This document shows, in pieces, positions 16,932 to 27,591 of a DNA stretch of 64,000 nt. The stretch comes from Lacticaseibacillus thailandensis DSM 22698 = JCM 13996 (GTDB taxonomy: Bacteria; Bacillota; Bacilli; Lactobacillales; Lactobacillaceae): NCBI RefSeq assembly GCF_001312865.1, contig NZ_BBER01000001.1, forward strand, positions 310,001 through 374,000, read 5' to 3'. Made by a program: the position numbers and the translations under genes. Each line of letters opens with the position of its first letter. The stretch's first letter is position 1. Under the pieces are notes generated by a model. That model searched no databases and was not told where the DNA came from. It saw nothing but the letters and a program-made list of their open reading frames with translations.

Positions 16932-17986
16932 GCAAACAGCGTCAACAACGACGCCGGTTGGTCATAGCGGTAGCGGTAGTCATCACGTTAGTGGTGGCTA
17001 CCTTTCTGTTTATGCCCACCGGCAAGTACGTCGAGGTACCCGGTTCGGCCAGTGTGACCAGTAAGTTTGTCCACGTTGCCGGTAAGCGGGACCGTCAGCG
17101 GGGCAGTTACCGTTTGATGACGGTCTCCGTGATCGGTCCAGCTAGTCCCGCGGTGCTGCTGTGGGCTCACTGGCAACCCTTTGCGGAGGTGGATAGCAAA
17201 GCCGAGCTGATGGGTTCTGCCACTACGTCCGAGTATACTGCCCTGCAGCGTTACTATATCAAGAGTGCCGCCAACGATGCCGTGGTGGCAGCTATGCGGG
17301 CGGCCCACCGCCCCGTTAGCATCCATGGCCAGGGTATTTACGTCATGTCGCTACTAAGCAATTCACCCTTGCGGGGGCATATCCACGTTGGTGATATCAT
17401 CACACGCGTCGATGGTCAGCGGTATGCCCGCGCACAAGGCTATACCCGCGCCATTCAACGGCACCGGGTGGGCCAACGGGTACGCATCACCTATACCCAC
17501 CGTGGGCGCACGCGGCACGTGACGGTCAAATTGGTGCGGTTACGGCAAACACACCGTCCGGGAATTGGCATCACGTTGACTGACCACACGCGGGTGGTCA
17601 GCCAGCCACGGGTACGGATCAACGCTGGTCAAATCGGTGGTCCGAGTGCGGGCCTGATCTTTGCTTTGGAGACTTATCAGCAGGTAACCGGGCAGAACTT
17701 ACGTCACGGACGAATCATTGCTGGCACCGGGACAATCAGTACGAACGGCCGGGTCGGGGCGATTGGTGGTATCGATAAGAAGGTGTACGCGGCGGCCAAG
17801 GCGGGAGCGCGCGTCTTCTTTGCTCCGAACATCCCCGCCACCAAGACCCTACGGCGTGAGGACCCTGATTACGTGAACAATTACGTCGAGGCGCAGCGAG
17901 CGGCCAAGAAGATTGGAACGCACATGCGGATCGTGCCGGTGCGGAGTTTGCAACAAGCCATTCGGTACTTACGCATGCATCCATAG
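16928..17986 (+). CDS. YlbL/SepM family PDZ serine protease (Lon-type S16 fold)
   Basis: A 352-residue membrane-anchored protease. One N-terminal helix (VIAVAVVITLVVATFLF) is followed by an extracellular PDZ domain (LLSNSPLRGHIHVGDIITRVDG) and an S16 domain with the Ser of GGPSAG and the Lys of GGIDKK as the catalytic dyad. Relatives clip secreted peptides: SepM matures a competence pheromone in streptococci and YlbL acts in the Bacillus DNA damage response. The start is GTG 16928, overlapping coaD. Its target here is unknown. It precedes comEA-comEC but is separated from them by a terminator. Confidence 0.9.
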   Translation: MSKQRQQRRRLVIAVAVVITLVVATFLFMPTGKYVEVPGSASVTSKFVHVAGKRDRQRGSYRLMTVSVIGPASPAVLLWAHWQPFAEVDSKAELMGSATTSEYTALQRYYIKSAANDAVVAAMRAAHRPVSIHGQGIYVMSLLSNSPLRGHIHVGDIITRVDGQRYARAQGYTRAIQRHRVGQRVRITYTHRGRTRHVTVKLVRLRQTHRPGIGITLTDHTRVVSQPRVRINAGQIGGPSAGLIFALETYQQVTGQNLRHGRIIAGTGTISTNGRVGAIGGIDKKVYAAAKAGARVFFAPNIPATKTLRREDPDYVNNYVEAQRAAKKIGTHMRIVPVRSLQQAIRYLRMHP

Positions 17987-18057
17987 CACGGGCTAGATGT
18001 TGGTCCGTGCTGAGTGCCTAAACGTAATCATTGGTGCCATTATTGAATATTTTAAAT

Positions 18058-18112
18058 CCGAAAATGGCCGTACGTCTGCTGGAAATCAGCGGCAGGTGCG
18101 GCCGTTTTGATT
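18058..18112 (+). terminator. Terminator of the ylbG-ylbL operon
   Basis: AAAATGGCCG (18061-18070) pairs with CGGCCGTTTT (18099-18108), one G-U pair, with a short inner stem (GCTG..CAGC). Confidence 0.75.
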
Positions 18113-18219
18113 GTGGTCTGCCCACAGTCAGTTTTGACGGTGCTCAATAATTTTTTTGTTCACTGGCGTAGTCGTGGATACCCGCTTGGCGAAATGTCAT
18201 TGCAAAGGGGGTGAACAGC

Positions 18220-18906
18220 ATGGACAAAGTTTGGTCACTAGTCCGCGATTACTGGCAGTACGTTGCGATGGGGGTGCTGGCCGCCCTGGTTCTTGGTACT
18301 TGGGGCTGGGCACAATGGCGACAATCAAGCCAGATCACTGACCCAGTCGTGGCTTCCACTAACTTAATGACCACTAGCAGTCATAGTGCCAGTGTCGTCA
18401 CGACCGTCGCCAGTGCCAGTACCGGTGCCGCTGGGTACGTATATGTTGCGGGGGCGGTGCGTCATCCTGGTTTGTATCATGTCCGTAGCACTACGCGGTG
18501 GGCTGACGTGGTACAGGCCGCTGGGGGCTTGACTGACGACGCTGATGCTAGTCAAGTGAACCTTGCCCGCTTTGCCCGTGACCAGGAGAACCTGACCATC
18601 CCCGTGCAGGGGGCCTTGGTGGTCAGTAGCAGCAGTGCCACTGATGTGAGTAATGCCGCGGCAACTGGAGCCAGTGGTGTAGCTAGCGGCGCAGCGGATA
18701 CCGACCAGATCGATTTGAATACGGCGACGCTGGCGCAACTGCAAACTATCTCTGGCGTTGGCCCGAAGCGCGCGCAGGACATTATTGATTACCGTTCCGA
18801 GCACGGCGGCTTTCAATCCGTGGACCAGCTCAAAGATATTAGTGGCATCGGCGACAAAATATTTGCTGACTTGCAGCCACACGTCACGGTGGGGAGTACG
18901 CCATGA
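18220..18906 (+). CDS. comEA: Competence protein ComEA
   Basis: ComEA is the membrane-anchored DNA receptor for natural transformation. The 228-residue product has an N-terminal membrane helix (YVAMGVLAALVLGTWGW), a SLBB-like domain (YVAGAVRHPGLYHV), a Ser/Ala-rich linker and a C-terminal double helix-hairpin-helix (IDLNTATLAQL, ISGVGPKRAQDIIDYR, ISGIGDKI) that binds DNA. ATG 18220 is 8 bases after AAAGGGGG; an upstream in-frame GTG is too close to it. The stop overlaps the comEC start by four bases. No comEB (dCMP deaminase) lies between them, as is usual in lactobacilli. Confidence 0.94.
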   Translation: MDKVWSLVRDYWQYVAMGVLAALVLGTWGWAQWRQSSQITDPVVASTNLMTTSSHSASVVTTVASASTGAAGYVYVAGAVRHPGLYHVRSTTRWADVVQAAGGLTDDADASQVNLARFARDQENLTIPVQGALVVSSSSATDVSNAAATGASGVASGAADTDQIDLNTATLAQLQTISGVGPKRAQDIIDYRSEHGGFQSVDQLKDISGIGDKIFADLQPHVTVGSTP

Positions 18907-21066
18907 GCCAACGGGTACTAATCATCCTGGTGCCGTTATTAGCCTGCCAGTTATTATTGCTAGGGCCAGTGTGGTTAGGAGCCAGTTTACTGACGGTGGC
19001 GGTATGGCGTGGCCGGTTGTTGGGGTGGCGGTGGTTGTTATTAGGCTGTGTTTTGGGGCTCGTGAGTGCCGCCATTGAGGTAGCCCGGACACAGCATCCA
19101 TCAGTACCGGTCGGGGCCGTGGTGGTCCAGCCGACAAGTTGGCAACCAGGCAGCGACCATTATTACAGTTTTAGCGGTCGAACCACTAACGGCGTGTATG
19201 TTTCTGGTGGTGGGACGGTCGATGAAGTTGGCGCGCGCCAAATTGATAATGCGCGTACCCCCATGACCGTCCAGTGGCACGGTGACCCCACACGCATTAG
19301 TGGCCCCCGCAACCTGTACGAGTTTGACTACCGGGCGTTTGCGTGGGCGCAATACCACCAGGCATACCGGTTGCCCAGTCAAAAGTTGCGGGTAATGGTG
19401 CGTCCCCGCCAGAGTGTGAGTGATTGGCTGTTTGGTGTGCGGATGGCGTTGCTCATGCGGATGGACCAGTTACCAGACAAAATGAACACTTACGCACGAG
19501 CACTGATCTTGGGGCTGATGGACGGTGATATGAACGATATGCGTGACGTATTTAGTCGGCTGGGAATCATCCACCTGTTTTCGGTATCGGGTCTACACAT
19601 CTTTGCTCTGGTGGGGATGCTGTACTGGTTGACCGACCGCTGCCGCATTCCCCATGAATGGGTCGATTGGGGCTTGTTACTGCTATTGCCGACTTTGCTA
19701 GTGATCATCCCGCCCGGAGCGGGAATCGTACGCTCTGTGTGGATGCGGTTTACACAGGTGGTCAACGAACGGTGGTCCTGGCACTTGAGCACGCTCGATA
19801 TTTTCTGTCTGGTGCTGGGCGGGAATTTGTTGTGGCAGCCACGCGTGCTCACGACGTTGGGCGGTCAGTTGACGTACTTGCTCACTTTTTTTTCCTGGTG
19901 GTGCAGCCCGTGGCGGGGCGGTGGCGCAGCGCTGCCACCATGGCGGCAGTCAGCATGCCCCCGTTGGTCGTGGCCTTATACGGGGTGCACTTGCTGACCT
20001 TTGCTTACAACTGCCTACTCATGCCCATCTTTGAACGGATCTTAATGCCACTCCTCATTGTGGCCTGTCTCTGGCCGCAGTGCCCGCTGTGGCCGACGTG
20101 TAACCAGGTCCTAGGCTGGTTTGAAGCGGGACTAGGTTGGTTGGGTACGTTGCCGGGCTACTGGCAGTTTGGGGCGTTACCCTGGGTAGCGGGCATAATA
20201 CTGCTGGTGCTAGTGTTGCGGGCCGTGGTGGTAGGGCGTTGGCGGTTGGTGCTGGTGACCACCGCGGCGATGTACGCCAGCGTGAACCTTCATCCGTATT
20301 GGCGCGTCACCATGATCGATGTAGGTCAGGGGGATTCAATCTTGATTGAGGCACCCTGGAAGCGAGCAACCGTTCTGATTGACACCGGTGGCCGCGCCTT
20401 TGGGACCACGAGCAGTCCCCCGGCGAAGCGCGTGACGCTCAACTATCTTGCCGCCCGCGGACTGACGCACATCGACATGTTGGTCTTGACCCATCCGGAT
20501 GCGGATCACGTGGGGGATGCAGCGGTCATCACGCATGGCATCCGGGTGCGGCGCATGGTGACGACACCGATGTCGGCGGGGGATGAGTTGATTACCGGCG
20601 CCAGATCAACGGTCGGCCCGCCGTTGCCACGGTGATGGCCGGCAACGCGTTGACGGTGGGGCCACTGCACTTGCGGGTAGTGGCGCCCGACCACGATGCG
20701 GGGGAGACCAACGGTAACTCCGTGGTGCTGTATGGTAAAATTGGTGATAGTAATTGGCTACTGACCGGGGACGCGGATCAGGCGGTTGAAACTGAGCAGC
20801 TATTGCCGCAAAACTTAGCGGTCGACTTTTTAAAGGTGGGCCATCACGGTTCAAAGTCGGCGTCCAACCCGCAGTTCATTGCTGCGCTGCACCTGCAATA
20901 TGCGTTGGCGTCCGCTGGGGTCAACAATCGCTACGGGCACCCCAACGCAGAAACGGTGAATACGTTCAAGACGTTGGGAATTCCGTTACTGGTGACCAAG
21001 GACGCGGGCATGATCTGGGTGGACGCAACGGTCCGGGGGCACCGGGTGCATACCTTTCTCCACTAG
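18903..21066 (+). CDS. comEC: DNA internalisation channel ComEC/Rec2 (two frame breaks)
   Basis: ComEC carries single-stranded DNA across the membrane during transformation. Corrected length is about 721 residues: a DUF4131-type N-terminus with two helices, a multi-helix competence domain (IIHLFSVSGLHIFAL), and a C-terminal metallo-beta-lactamase domain (MIDVGQGDSILIE, HPDADHVG, VGHHGSKSASN) that is thought to degrade one DNA strand. The frame breaks in a run of eight T near 19890 (six would fit) and near 20600 (one G lost). Both look like sequence errors, so the strain is not necessarily non-competent. Confidence 0.92.
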
Positions 21067-21121
21067 ACAAATCGTTGTGCGGACGTGCTGTGCGTCCGGC
21101 CAAGATGTGAGGTTTAATTAA

Positions 21122-22166
21122 ATGGATGTTAATCAACTTAAACAAAGTATTCAGGCCGGGCAAATTGCGCCGGTTTATCTGGTGACCGGGACGGAGTCGG
21201 CGCTAAACCAGCAAGCATTGGCGGTGCTACGGGATATTATTCCCGCTGATCAACAAACAATGAACTACGCCCGCTTTGATCTCCACGAAACGGAGTTGGA
21301 CGCCGTCATGAATGAAGTGGACGAATTACCATTCTTTGGTGATTATCGGGAAATTGTGCTCGACAATCCGGATTTTTTTTGACCGGTAGTGGCAGTGTGG
21401 CCAAGCAAGAAAGTGCCATTAACGACCTGGTGGACTACCTCCAGCAGCCGGCACCGACGACGGTGCTAGTATTGCTGGCCAACTACCCCAAGCTGGATGC
21501 CCGGAAGCGGGTAGTCAAAGCGCTCAAGAAAGCCGCCACGATGGTCGCGACCAAGCCGCTAAGTGAGGCCGAAGCGCGACGGGCAATTCGGGCCGAACTG
21601 TCCAAGCAACGGGTGGATATCGACCATGAAGGGCTAGACGCGCTGATTGCCCGTACCCAGTCGGATTATTCAGCGATGGTGGCGGCGCTCCCTAAACTCA
21701 GCATGTACGCCCACAATACAGGCAAGGTCGATGCGCAGGCAGTCACGCAGTTGGTGCCGCGGCAATTGACGGACAGTGTCTTTGATATGGTCAACTCCGT
21801 GATGCAACGCAATGTGGCCGCGGCATTACGCCAGTACCGGGAACTGTTGCAGCAGCAGGAGGAGCCCCTGCGGTTGATCAGCCTACTAGAATCGCAATTT
21901 CGGCTCCTGATTCAAGTACAGATCTTTAGTACTCGTGCTATACGCAGGGCGCCGCCGCGGATGCGTTAAAGGTCCATCCGTACCGGGTGAAGTTGGCCTG
22001 GCGGTCAGTGCGGCAGTTGGCGCACGACGATTTGACTACGGCATACGACATGCTGGTTCGGACTGAAGTGGCCATGAAGCGGGGTACCGTGGACAAGGAG
22101 TTGGGTTTTGAGCTGTTTGTGTTACAGTTTGCCGGCCGGGGCAAACGTTATGCACGGCAATTTTGA
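21122..22166 (+). CDS. holA: DNA polymerase III delta subunit (two frame breaks)
   Basis: HolA is the clamp-loader subunit that opens the sliding clamp. Corrected length is about 348 residues. The start MDVNQLKQSIQAGQIAPVYLVTGTES and the region IVLDNPDF are typical, as is the final helical collar domain (EPLRLISLLESQFRLLIQVQ). The frame breaks at a run of eight T (21372-21379), where six fit the family text DFLTG, and near 21939 where one G is missing. ATG 21122 follows GAGG at modest distance. The gene is essential, so the breaks are almost certainly errors. Its place upstream of rpsT on the opposite strand is conserved. Confidence 0.92.
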
Positions 22167-22181
22167 TTAGTTGGTGATAAC

Positions 22182-22219
22182 AAAAAAAGCACCCCTTCAC
22201 GAGTAAGGGGTGCTTTTTG
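22182..22219. terminator. Bidirectional terminator between holA and rpsT
   Basis: AAAAAGCACCCCTT (22184-22197) and AAGGGGTGCTTTTT (22205-22218) form a perfect 14-bp stem with A and T tracts on both sides, serving both convergent genes. Confidence 0.95.
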
Positions 22220-22234
22220 ACAGTAAGTATTTAA

Positions 22235-22489
22235 TTACTTGTTGTTAATAGCTGCAAGACGGGACTTGTCACGCGCTGCTTTGTTAGCGTGGATGAGGCC
22301 CTTGCTCTTAGCCATGTCGATGGCCCGGGTAGCAGCCTGGAACAGTTCCTGACTGTTGTCGGCGCCGGTAGCCTTAGCCGTCTTAAACTTCTTAATAGTA
22401 GTACGAAGAGCGTTACGCTGAGCAGCGTTGCGCTGACGTGCACTTTCTTGAGTAATGACGCGCTTCTTTGCGGACTTAATCTGTGGCAT
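22235..22489 (-). CDS. rpsT: 30S ribosomal protein S20
   Basis: S20 binds 16S rRNA early in 30S assembly. The 84-residue product [19 protein letters not shown] is Lys/Ala-rich and of normal length. The frame is intact with GGAGG ahead of the ATG (minus strand). It has its own strong promoter (22552-22580) and shares a terminator with holA. Confidence 0.97.
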   Translation of the reverse strand: MPQIKSAKKRVITQESARQRNAAQRNALRTTIKKFKTAKATGADNSQELFQAATRAIDMAKSKGLIHANKAARDKSRLAAINNK

Positions 22490-22551
22490 TTAATTCACCT
22501 CCGGGGTGGAATATTTGGTTAGTTGCAAACTCCTAGTTTCAACAGGAATAA

Positions 22552-22580
22552 ATTATACCCAAAAGCCGTCAAGGTTGCAA
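22552..22580 (-). promoter_or_regulatory. rpsT promoter
   Basis: On the minus strand TTGCAA (22580-22575), 17 bases, then TATAAT (22557-22552). A near-consensus sigma-A promoter, as expected for a ribosomal protein gene. Confidence 0.85.
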
Positions 22581-22606
22581 CGTTTACACGTGAATTCGGC
22601 AAAAAC

Positions 22607-22635
22607 TTGCAAATTAGGGTGGGCTCCGGTACACT
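22607..22635 (+). promoter_or_regulatory. rpsO promoter
   Basis: TTGCAA (22607-22612), 17 bases, TACACT (22630-22635). It runs divergently from the rpsT promoter, leaving a leader of about 90 bases before rpsO. Confidence 0.8.
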
Positions 22636-22729
22636 TAACAACTGTATTGCGAACCCTGACTTGGTTTGGCGACTCACCGGCGTCTTACTCAGTTAGTGGC
22701 AATAACACTAAGAAAAGGTGGAAATAACA

Positions 22730-22999
22730 ATGGCTATTTCACAAACACGCAAGAACGAAATTATCAAGCAGTATGCACGTCATGATGGTGACACTGGTTC
22801 ACCAGAAGTGCAGATCGCCGTATTGACGGCTGACATCCTGGCACTCAACGAGCACCTGGCTGTGCACAAGAAGGACCACCACTCATACGTTGGTCTGTTG
22901 AAGAAGATTGGTCAACGCCGTAACCTGTTGGGCTACCTGCGGAACAAGGACGTTGTCCGGTACCGTGAGCTGATCAAGAGCTTGGGTCTGCGTCACTAA
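22730..22999 (+). CDS. rpsO: 30S ribosomal protein S15
   Basis: S15 nucleates the central domain of the 30S subunit and bridges to 23S rRNA. The 89-residue product reads [33 protein letters not shown], the standard sequence. ATG 22730 follows AAAAGGTGG; an in-frame GTG at 22718 overlaps that RBS and is rejected. The long leader leaves room for the autoregulatory structure that S15 uses in other bacteria, though I did not identify one. Confidence 0.97.
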   Translation: MAISQTRKNEIIKQYARHDGDTGSPEVQIAVLTADILALNEHLAVHKKDHHSYVGLLKKIGQRRNLLGYLRNKDVVRYRELIKSLGLRH

Positions 23000-23017
23000 A
23001 AGCAAAATTTATGGGAA

Positions 23018-23052
23018 GACCGCGACGTTACGTTGTCGTGGCCTTTTTTTTG
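23018..23052 (+). terminator. rpsO terminator
   Basis: GACCGCGAC (23018-23026) pairs with GTCGTGGCC (23035-23043) with one mismatch and one G-U, followed by eight T. Confidence 0.85.
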
Positions 23053-23391
23053 TGTGGAGCGTCAGTGCTGCATGCGTGCTCTCCGTCACTGCTGGATGCT
23101 TACAGCTAGCGACTAAATCTACTATTACTCTACGCTACTGTACGATTGTACGTTACTTAAATTAAATTCAGTAAGTTCGCATCAGCGCCGCTTCCCAGCG
23201 ACCATAATACCTTGCTGTTATCACAATTGGGTTTGCACGCGCCGTAACTCCCACTGTTGAGCACATTGTCTGCTTTGCCGGGGCGGTGGCATTATTTATT
23301 TACAGGCAGATGTGGTAGACTTGCAATAAGTGCTTTTGTGTACGGATTGGTTGCTCAGTCTGCAACCTAGAAAAATCTCTGAGGTGAACTA
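23053..23391 (+). other. Intergenic region rpsO to rnjB
   Basis: This 339-base stretch has no coding frame with an RBS. Its start is AT-rich and repetitive in CTAC/TACG words. TAGACT near 23317 could be the -10 of rnjB, but no well-spaced -35 is visible. GAGGTGAAC just before ATG 23392 is the rnjB RBS. Nothing else is recognised. Confidence 0.5.
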
Positions 23392-25073
23392 ATGACTAAG
23401 ATTAACGTAGTCGCACTCGGGGGTGTACGTGAGAATGGTAAGAACATGTACGCCGTCGAAGTTGACGACCAGATTTTTGTATGTGATTTTGGGTTGAAAT
23501 ACCCGGACAACGACTTGCTGGGGATTGATATTGTGATTCCTGATTTGTCGTACCTAGAAGATAATATTGACAAAGTTGCCGGAATCTTTCTGACGCACGG
23601 TCACGCCGATGCGGTAGGGGCTTTGCCTTACTTCCTGGCTGAACACCAAGTACCAGTGTTTGGTAGTGAGCTGACCATTGCGATTGCCAAGATTTTCATG
23701 AACCAGCACCCGCGGGCCAAAAAGTTTAAGGACTACCACGTGATTGACGACAAGTCCGTCATCGACTTTGGTAACGTTTCGGTCAGCTTCTTCAAAACCA
23801 CGCACTCCATTCCGGGTTCGTTGGGCATTGACATCGATACCCTGAAGGTCAAATCGTGTATACTGGGGACTTTAAGTTTGATCAAAGCGCGACCCCAATG
23901 TACCAGACGAACTATCAGCGTCTGGCCCAAATTGGTAGCAAGCGGGTTCTTGCGCTGCTATCTGATTCCGCTAACGCTGAATCGCCTTACCAAATTGCCA
24001 GTGAACGCGAGATTGCTGACACAATTGAAGAAAACTTTAAGTACCATGAAGGACGTATCGTGGTGGCGGCCGTTGCTAGCAACATTATGCGTATCCAGCA
24101 GGTGCTGGATGCGGCGGCGGCCACGAATCGCCGGGTTGTTTTAACCGGCCGCGACGTGCAGAAGATCGTGCAGACTGCCATCAAGATGGACTATTTGCAC
24201 CTGCCTAAAGATGACATTTTAGCCACGACTAAGGAACTCAAGGAGTTGAAGCCGGAAGAAACGGTCATCCTGGAAACGGGTAAGATGGGTGAACCATTAA
24301 AGTCCCTGGACCGGATGGCTACTTCCCGCCACCGTTTGGTGCACATCAAGTCTGGCGACTTAGTATACATCGTCACGACGCCGTCCCACGCAATGGAAAC
24401 AGCCGTAGCGCGGACCAAAGACGCCATTTACCGCGCTGATGGTGAGGTCAAGACCGTGACGGACAAGTTCCACGTTTCGGGTCACGGTACCCGCACGGAC
24501 TTACAGTTGATGCAAAATCTTTTGCACGCGGAGAACTTGATTCCGGTGCAAGGCGAGTACCGCAACTTGTCCGCACACGCGGAGGCGCTGCACGAAATTG
24601 GCGTCCCGTTTGAGAACATCTTCATTCCTAAGGTTGGTGACATCATCAGCTACGCCAAGGGGAAGATGAACATTTCCGGAACCGTGCCAGCTGGTAACAC
24701 CATGATTGATGGTATTGGCGTGGGCGATATTGGTAACATCGTGTTGCGCGACCGGAAGATGCTGTCAGAAGACGGGATCCTCATTGCGGTCGTGACGATT
24801 GACCGGCGTAAGAAGCGCGTAGTGGCCCGGCCCAAGATTCAAAGTCGTGGTTTTGTGTACATCAAGACCAGCAAGGATTTACTAGCTGAATGTGGTCAGA
24901 TTGTGAAGGATACCATCCAGCATAATCTTGATGAGAAAAAGTTTGATTGGGGCGACCTGAAACAGGACGTCCGCGACAAGCTCTCTCGCTACCTCTTTGA
25001 CCAAACCAAGCGCCGTCCGGTCATTTTACCGGTCATTATGGAAGTTAACCAAAATAGCGCCAAGCGGCAGTAA
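23392..25073 (+). CDS. rnjB: Ribonuclease J2 (one frame break)
   Basis: RNase J2 partners J1 in RNA processing and is usually a weaker nuclease. Corrected length is 560 residues. The start MTKINVVALGGVRENGKNMYAVEV and the active-site text LTHGHADAVGAL are typical; compared with J1 (HGHEDHIGG) the second motif residues are altered (HADAVG), a known J2 trait. The frame breaks near 23843 where CCCC is read as CCC. Downstream, FHVSGHGTRTDLQ and the C-terminal domain are normal. It is followed 23 bases later by a TPR protein, probably in the same operon. Confidence 0.92.
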
Positions 25074-25096
25074 ACCAACGCGAAAGGGTGAACGAA

Positions 25097-26028
25097 ATGG
25101 GCGACCTTGTAAATTTTCCGCAGTCGGCCAAGCAACTTCGCGAATTGGGCCTACAAGCTTTTCGCAACGGCAACTTTACTCAGGCGGTGCAGCATCTCGA
25201 CCAGTTATGCCATCAATTTCCGGATAGTGTCACCCCCGGGGATGTGCGTACGTTAGCGGGGGCTTACCTACAACTGGATGAGTTGGACGAGGCGGCCGAT
25301 ACGGTGCGCGATGCCAGCGATGATCTGGTACAGGATGCTAATGGTCGGTACCTGTTGTTGCAAATTGCTACGCGACAGCCCGATTTTCCGCTAGGTGCCT
25401 ATGTGATCAATGCCACCACGGATCCGACCGAGCATGAGGATAATTTGATGACTATGACTCAAACCATGGCGGATTATGACGAGACTCACGCGCACGAGGT
25501 TGCGGTCACTAAGCGGCACCTACGCCATTTGGGCGGGATGACGGTTTTGGAACAAGAGCGTTTCATCACCACGGAGTTGGCGCGTCTACCTTTTAACGAC
25601 GTGGTGGACCCGTTGTCTGCTGCCTTGGTTGATCGTGATGTCCATCCGGCAGTGCGGAGTTCGTTGGTCACGTGGGCGCGGGTCGCGGTGCCGACCACGC
25701 CATTCCCAGTCTGGGTGTATGACCGGTTGGTGACGATTACGCCGGCCGAGTTGGATATGCCGTTGAGGATGCCACGAGTCAGGCCGTCTTAGGAGCTATC
25801 GTGGACCAGCTGCCTGAGCAAGAGGACATGCTGGAGTCGGTTCTACCCACGTTTTACGTTTTGCTGGGCTTCTTGTATCCGGCGGTGCCAGAAATCATTA
25901 CTGATACGGATGAGTTTGCCCGCGCAGCGCTAAATCCGCAGCGTGAGTCAGCGTACAGCGGCCTTATTGAGTGGTTGCTGGCGGCGGCACAACAATTGAA
26001 TGACGCGGGGACTAGTTTGGACCAGTAA
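25097..26028 (+). CDS. TPR-like protein between rnjB and tuf (one frame break)
   Basis: About 310 residues, largely helical, with tetratricopeptide-like text (LRELGLQAFRNGNFTQAVQHLDQL, TLAGAYLQLDELDEAADTV). Such proteins are found in this position in lactobacilli; function is unknown, presumably a protein-protein scaffold. ATG 25097 is 8 bases after AAAGGG and overlapping upstream GTG is rejected. The frame breaks near 25764, where one G restores LEDATSQAVLGAIVDQ and the final 80 residues. Asp and Glu are abundant and no membrane segment is seen. Confidence 0.75.
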
Positions 26029-26125
26029 TTTAGGTAATAGTGCGAATAAAACGTAATTTATGGTTTACATGAACCTGAAAACTCGATATAATCACTTTCG
26101 GAAATTAAATTCCAGTGAAACGGGT

Positions 26126-26153
26126 TTGCGTTTCCCGCTATATGTAGTACACT
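26126..26153 (+). promoter_or_regulatory. tuf promoter
   Basis: TTGCGT (26126-26131), 16 bases, TACACT (26148-26153), about 75 bases ahead of tuf. A small inverted repeat (GAAACG..CGTTTC) overlaps the -35. Confidence 0.6.
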
Positions 26154-26227
26154 TAAACGTAAAGAATTCACGGGATAGGCGTTCTGTCCTGGTTTCTTAC
26201 AAATAATTCAGGAGGTTCGTTTTTTTC

Positions 26228-27417
26228 ATGGCTGAAAAAGAACATTATGAACGTACCAAGCCCCACGTAAACATTGGGACTATTGGTCACGTTGACCACG
26301 GTAAGACCACTTTAACCGCTGCTATCACTAAGGTGCTTAGCGAAAAGGGTCTGGCAAAGGCGCAAGATTACGCAAGTATCGACGCTGCGCCAGAAGAAAA
26401 GGAACGTGGGATTACCATCAACACTGCCCACGTTGAATACGAAACGGAAAAGCGTCACTACGCCCACATCGATGCACCAGGGCACGCTGACTACGTTAAG
26501 AACATGATCACTGGTGCCGCCCAGATGGACGGTGCGATTCTGGTTGTTGCCGCAACTGACGGCCCAATGCCACAGACGCGTGAACACATTCTGCTTGCTC
26601 GTCAGGTGGGTGTTGAACACATCGTTGTCTTCTTGAACAAGACTGACCTGGTTGACGACCCAGAATTGATTGACCTGGTTGAAATGGAAGTTCGGGAACT
26701 CTTGTCCGAATACGATTTCCCTGGGGATGACATTCCTGTTATCCGTGGTTCTGCCCTCAAGGCTCTTGAAGGTGACCCAGAACAGGAAAAGGTTATCATG
26801 GAACTCATGGACACGGTTGACGAATACATCCCAACCCCTGTTCGTGAAAACGACAAGCCTTTCTTGATGCCTGTTGAAGACGTCTTCACTATCACTGGTC
26901 GTGGTACTGTTGCTTCTGGTCGTATCGACGTGGTACGGTTAAGATCGGTGACGAAGTCGAAATCGTTGGTTTGAAGGAAGACATTCTGAAGTCCACCGTT
27001 ACGGGTCTGGAAATGTTCCGTAAGACGCTGGACCTTGGTGAAGCCGGCGATAACGTTGGTGTGCTGCTTCGTGGTATTAACCGCGATCAGGTTGAACGTG
27101 GCCAGGTTTTGGCTCAGCCAGGTTCGATCCAGGTGCACAACAAGTTCAAGGGTGAAGTTTACATCCTGACAAAGGATGAAGGTGGCCGTCACACGCCATT
27201 CTTCTCTAACTACCGTCCTCAGTTCTACTTCCACACGACTGACGTTACCGGTGTCATCGAATTGCCAGATGGCGTTGAGATGGTTATGCCTGGTGACCGT
27301 GTCACTTTCGAAGTTGACCTGATCGCACCTGTTGCCATTGAACTTGGTACTAAGTTCACCGTTCGTGAAGGTGGCCGTACCGTTGGTGCCGGTGTTGTTA
27401 CGGAAATCTTGGACTAA
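26228..27417 (+). CDS. tuf: Elongation factor Tu (one frame break)
   Basis: EF-Tu delivers aminoacyl-tRNA to the ribosome. Corrected length is 396 residues. GTP-binding motifs are [18 protein letters not shown] and NKTD; domains II and III follow. The frame breaks near 26931: GRID is followed by VVRLRSV instead of the expected RGTVKIGDE because CC is read as C. EF-Tu is indispensable and no other copy is in the window, so this is a sequence error. The gene has GGAGG ahead of ATG, its own promoter and terminator. Codon use is strongly biased (GGT, CGT, GAA), as expected for high expression. Confidence 0.96.
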
Positions 27418-27440
27418 TTAGCACGTTAATTAGGACGAAG

Positions 27441-27470
27441 AAAAGATGCCTACGGGTGTCTTTTTTTTAT
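27441..27470 (+). terminator. tuf terminator
   Basis: AAAAGATGCC (27441-27450) pairs with GGTGTCTTTT (27455-27464) using two G-U pairs, followed by a T run. Confidence 0.85.
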
Positions 27471-27496
27471 TATTACGGATTATTAGTGAAAATTGT

Positions 27497-27525
27497 TTTA
27501 CAACTATACCCGTTTCAGGTATGAT
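27497..27525 (+). promoter_or_regulatory. tig promoter
   Basis: TTTACA (27497-27502), 17 bases, TATGAT (27520-27525), about 65 bases before the tig start. Confidence 0.7.
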
Positions 27526-27591
27526 AATACGGTATGTATAGCGGTATTCAGAACAAATGGATACTGAAAATACCAAAGTCGGAGGATTAGC

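Noticed and set aside
23053-23391. Possible small RNA or repeat array in the rpsO-rnjB gap
   Set aside because: Words such as CTAC/TACG recur loosely but there is no regular period, no promoter-terminator pair and no stable fold by eye.
26900-26960. Programmed ribosomal frameshift in tuf
   Set aside because: There is no slippery heptamer or stimulatory structure, tuf is not known to be frameshifted, and a single missing C restores the family sequence exactly.
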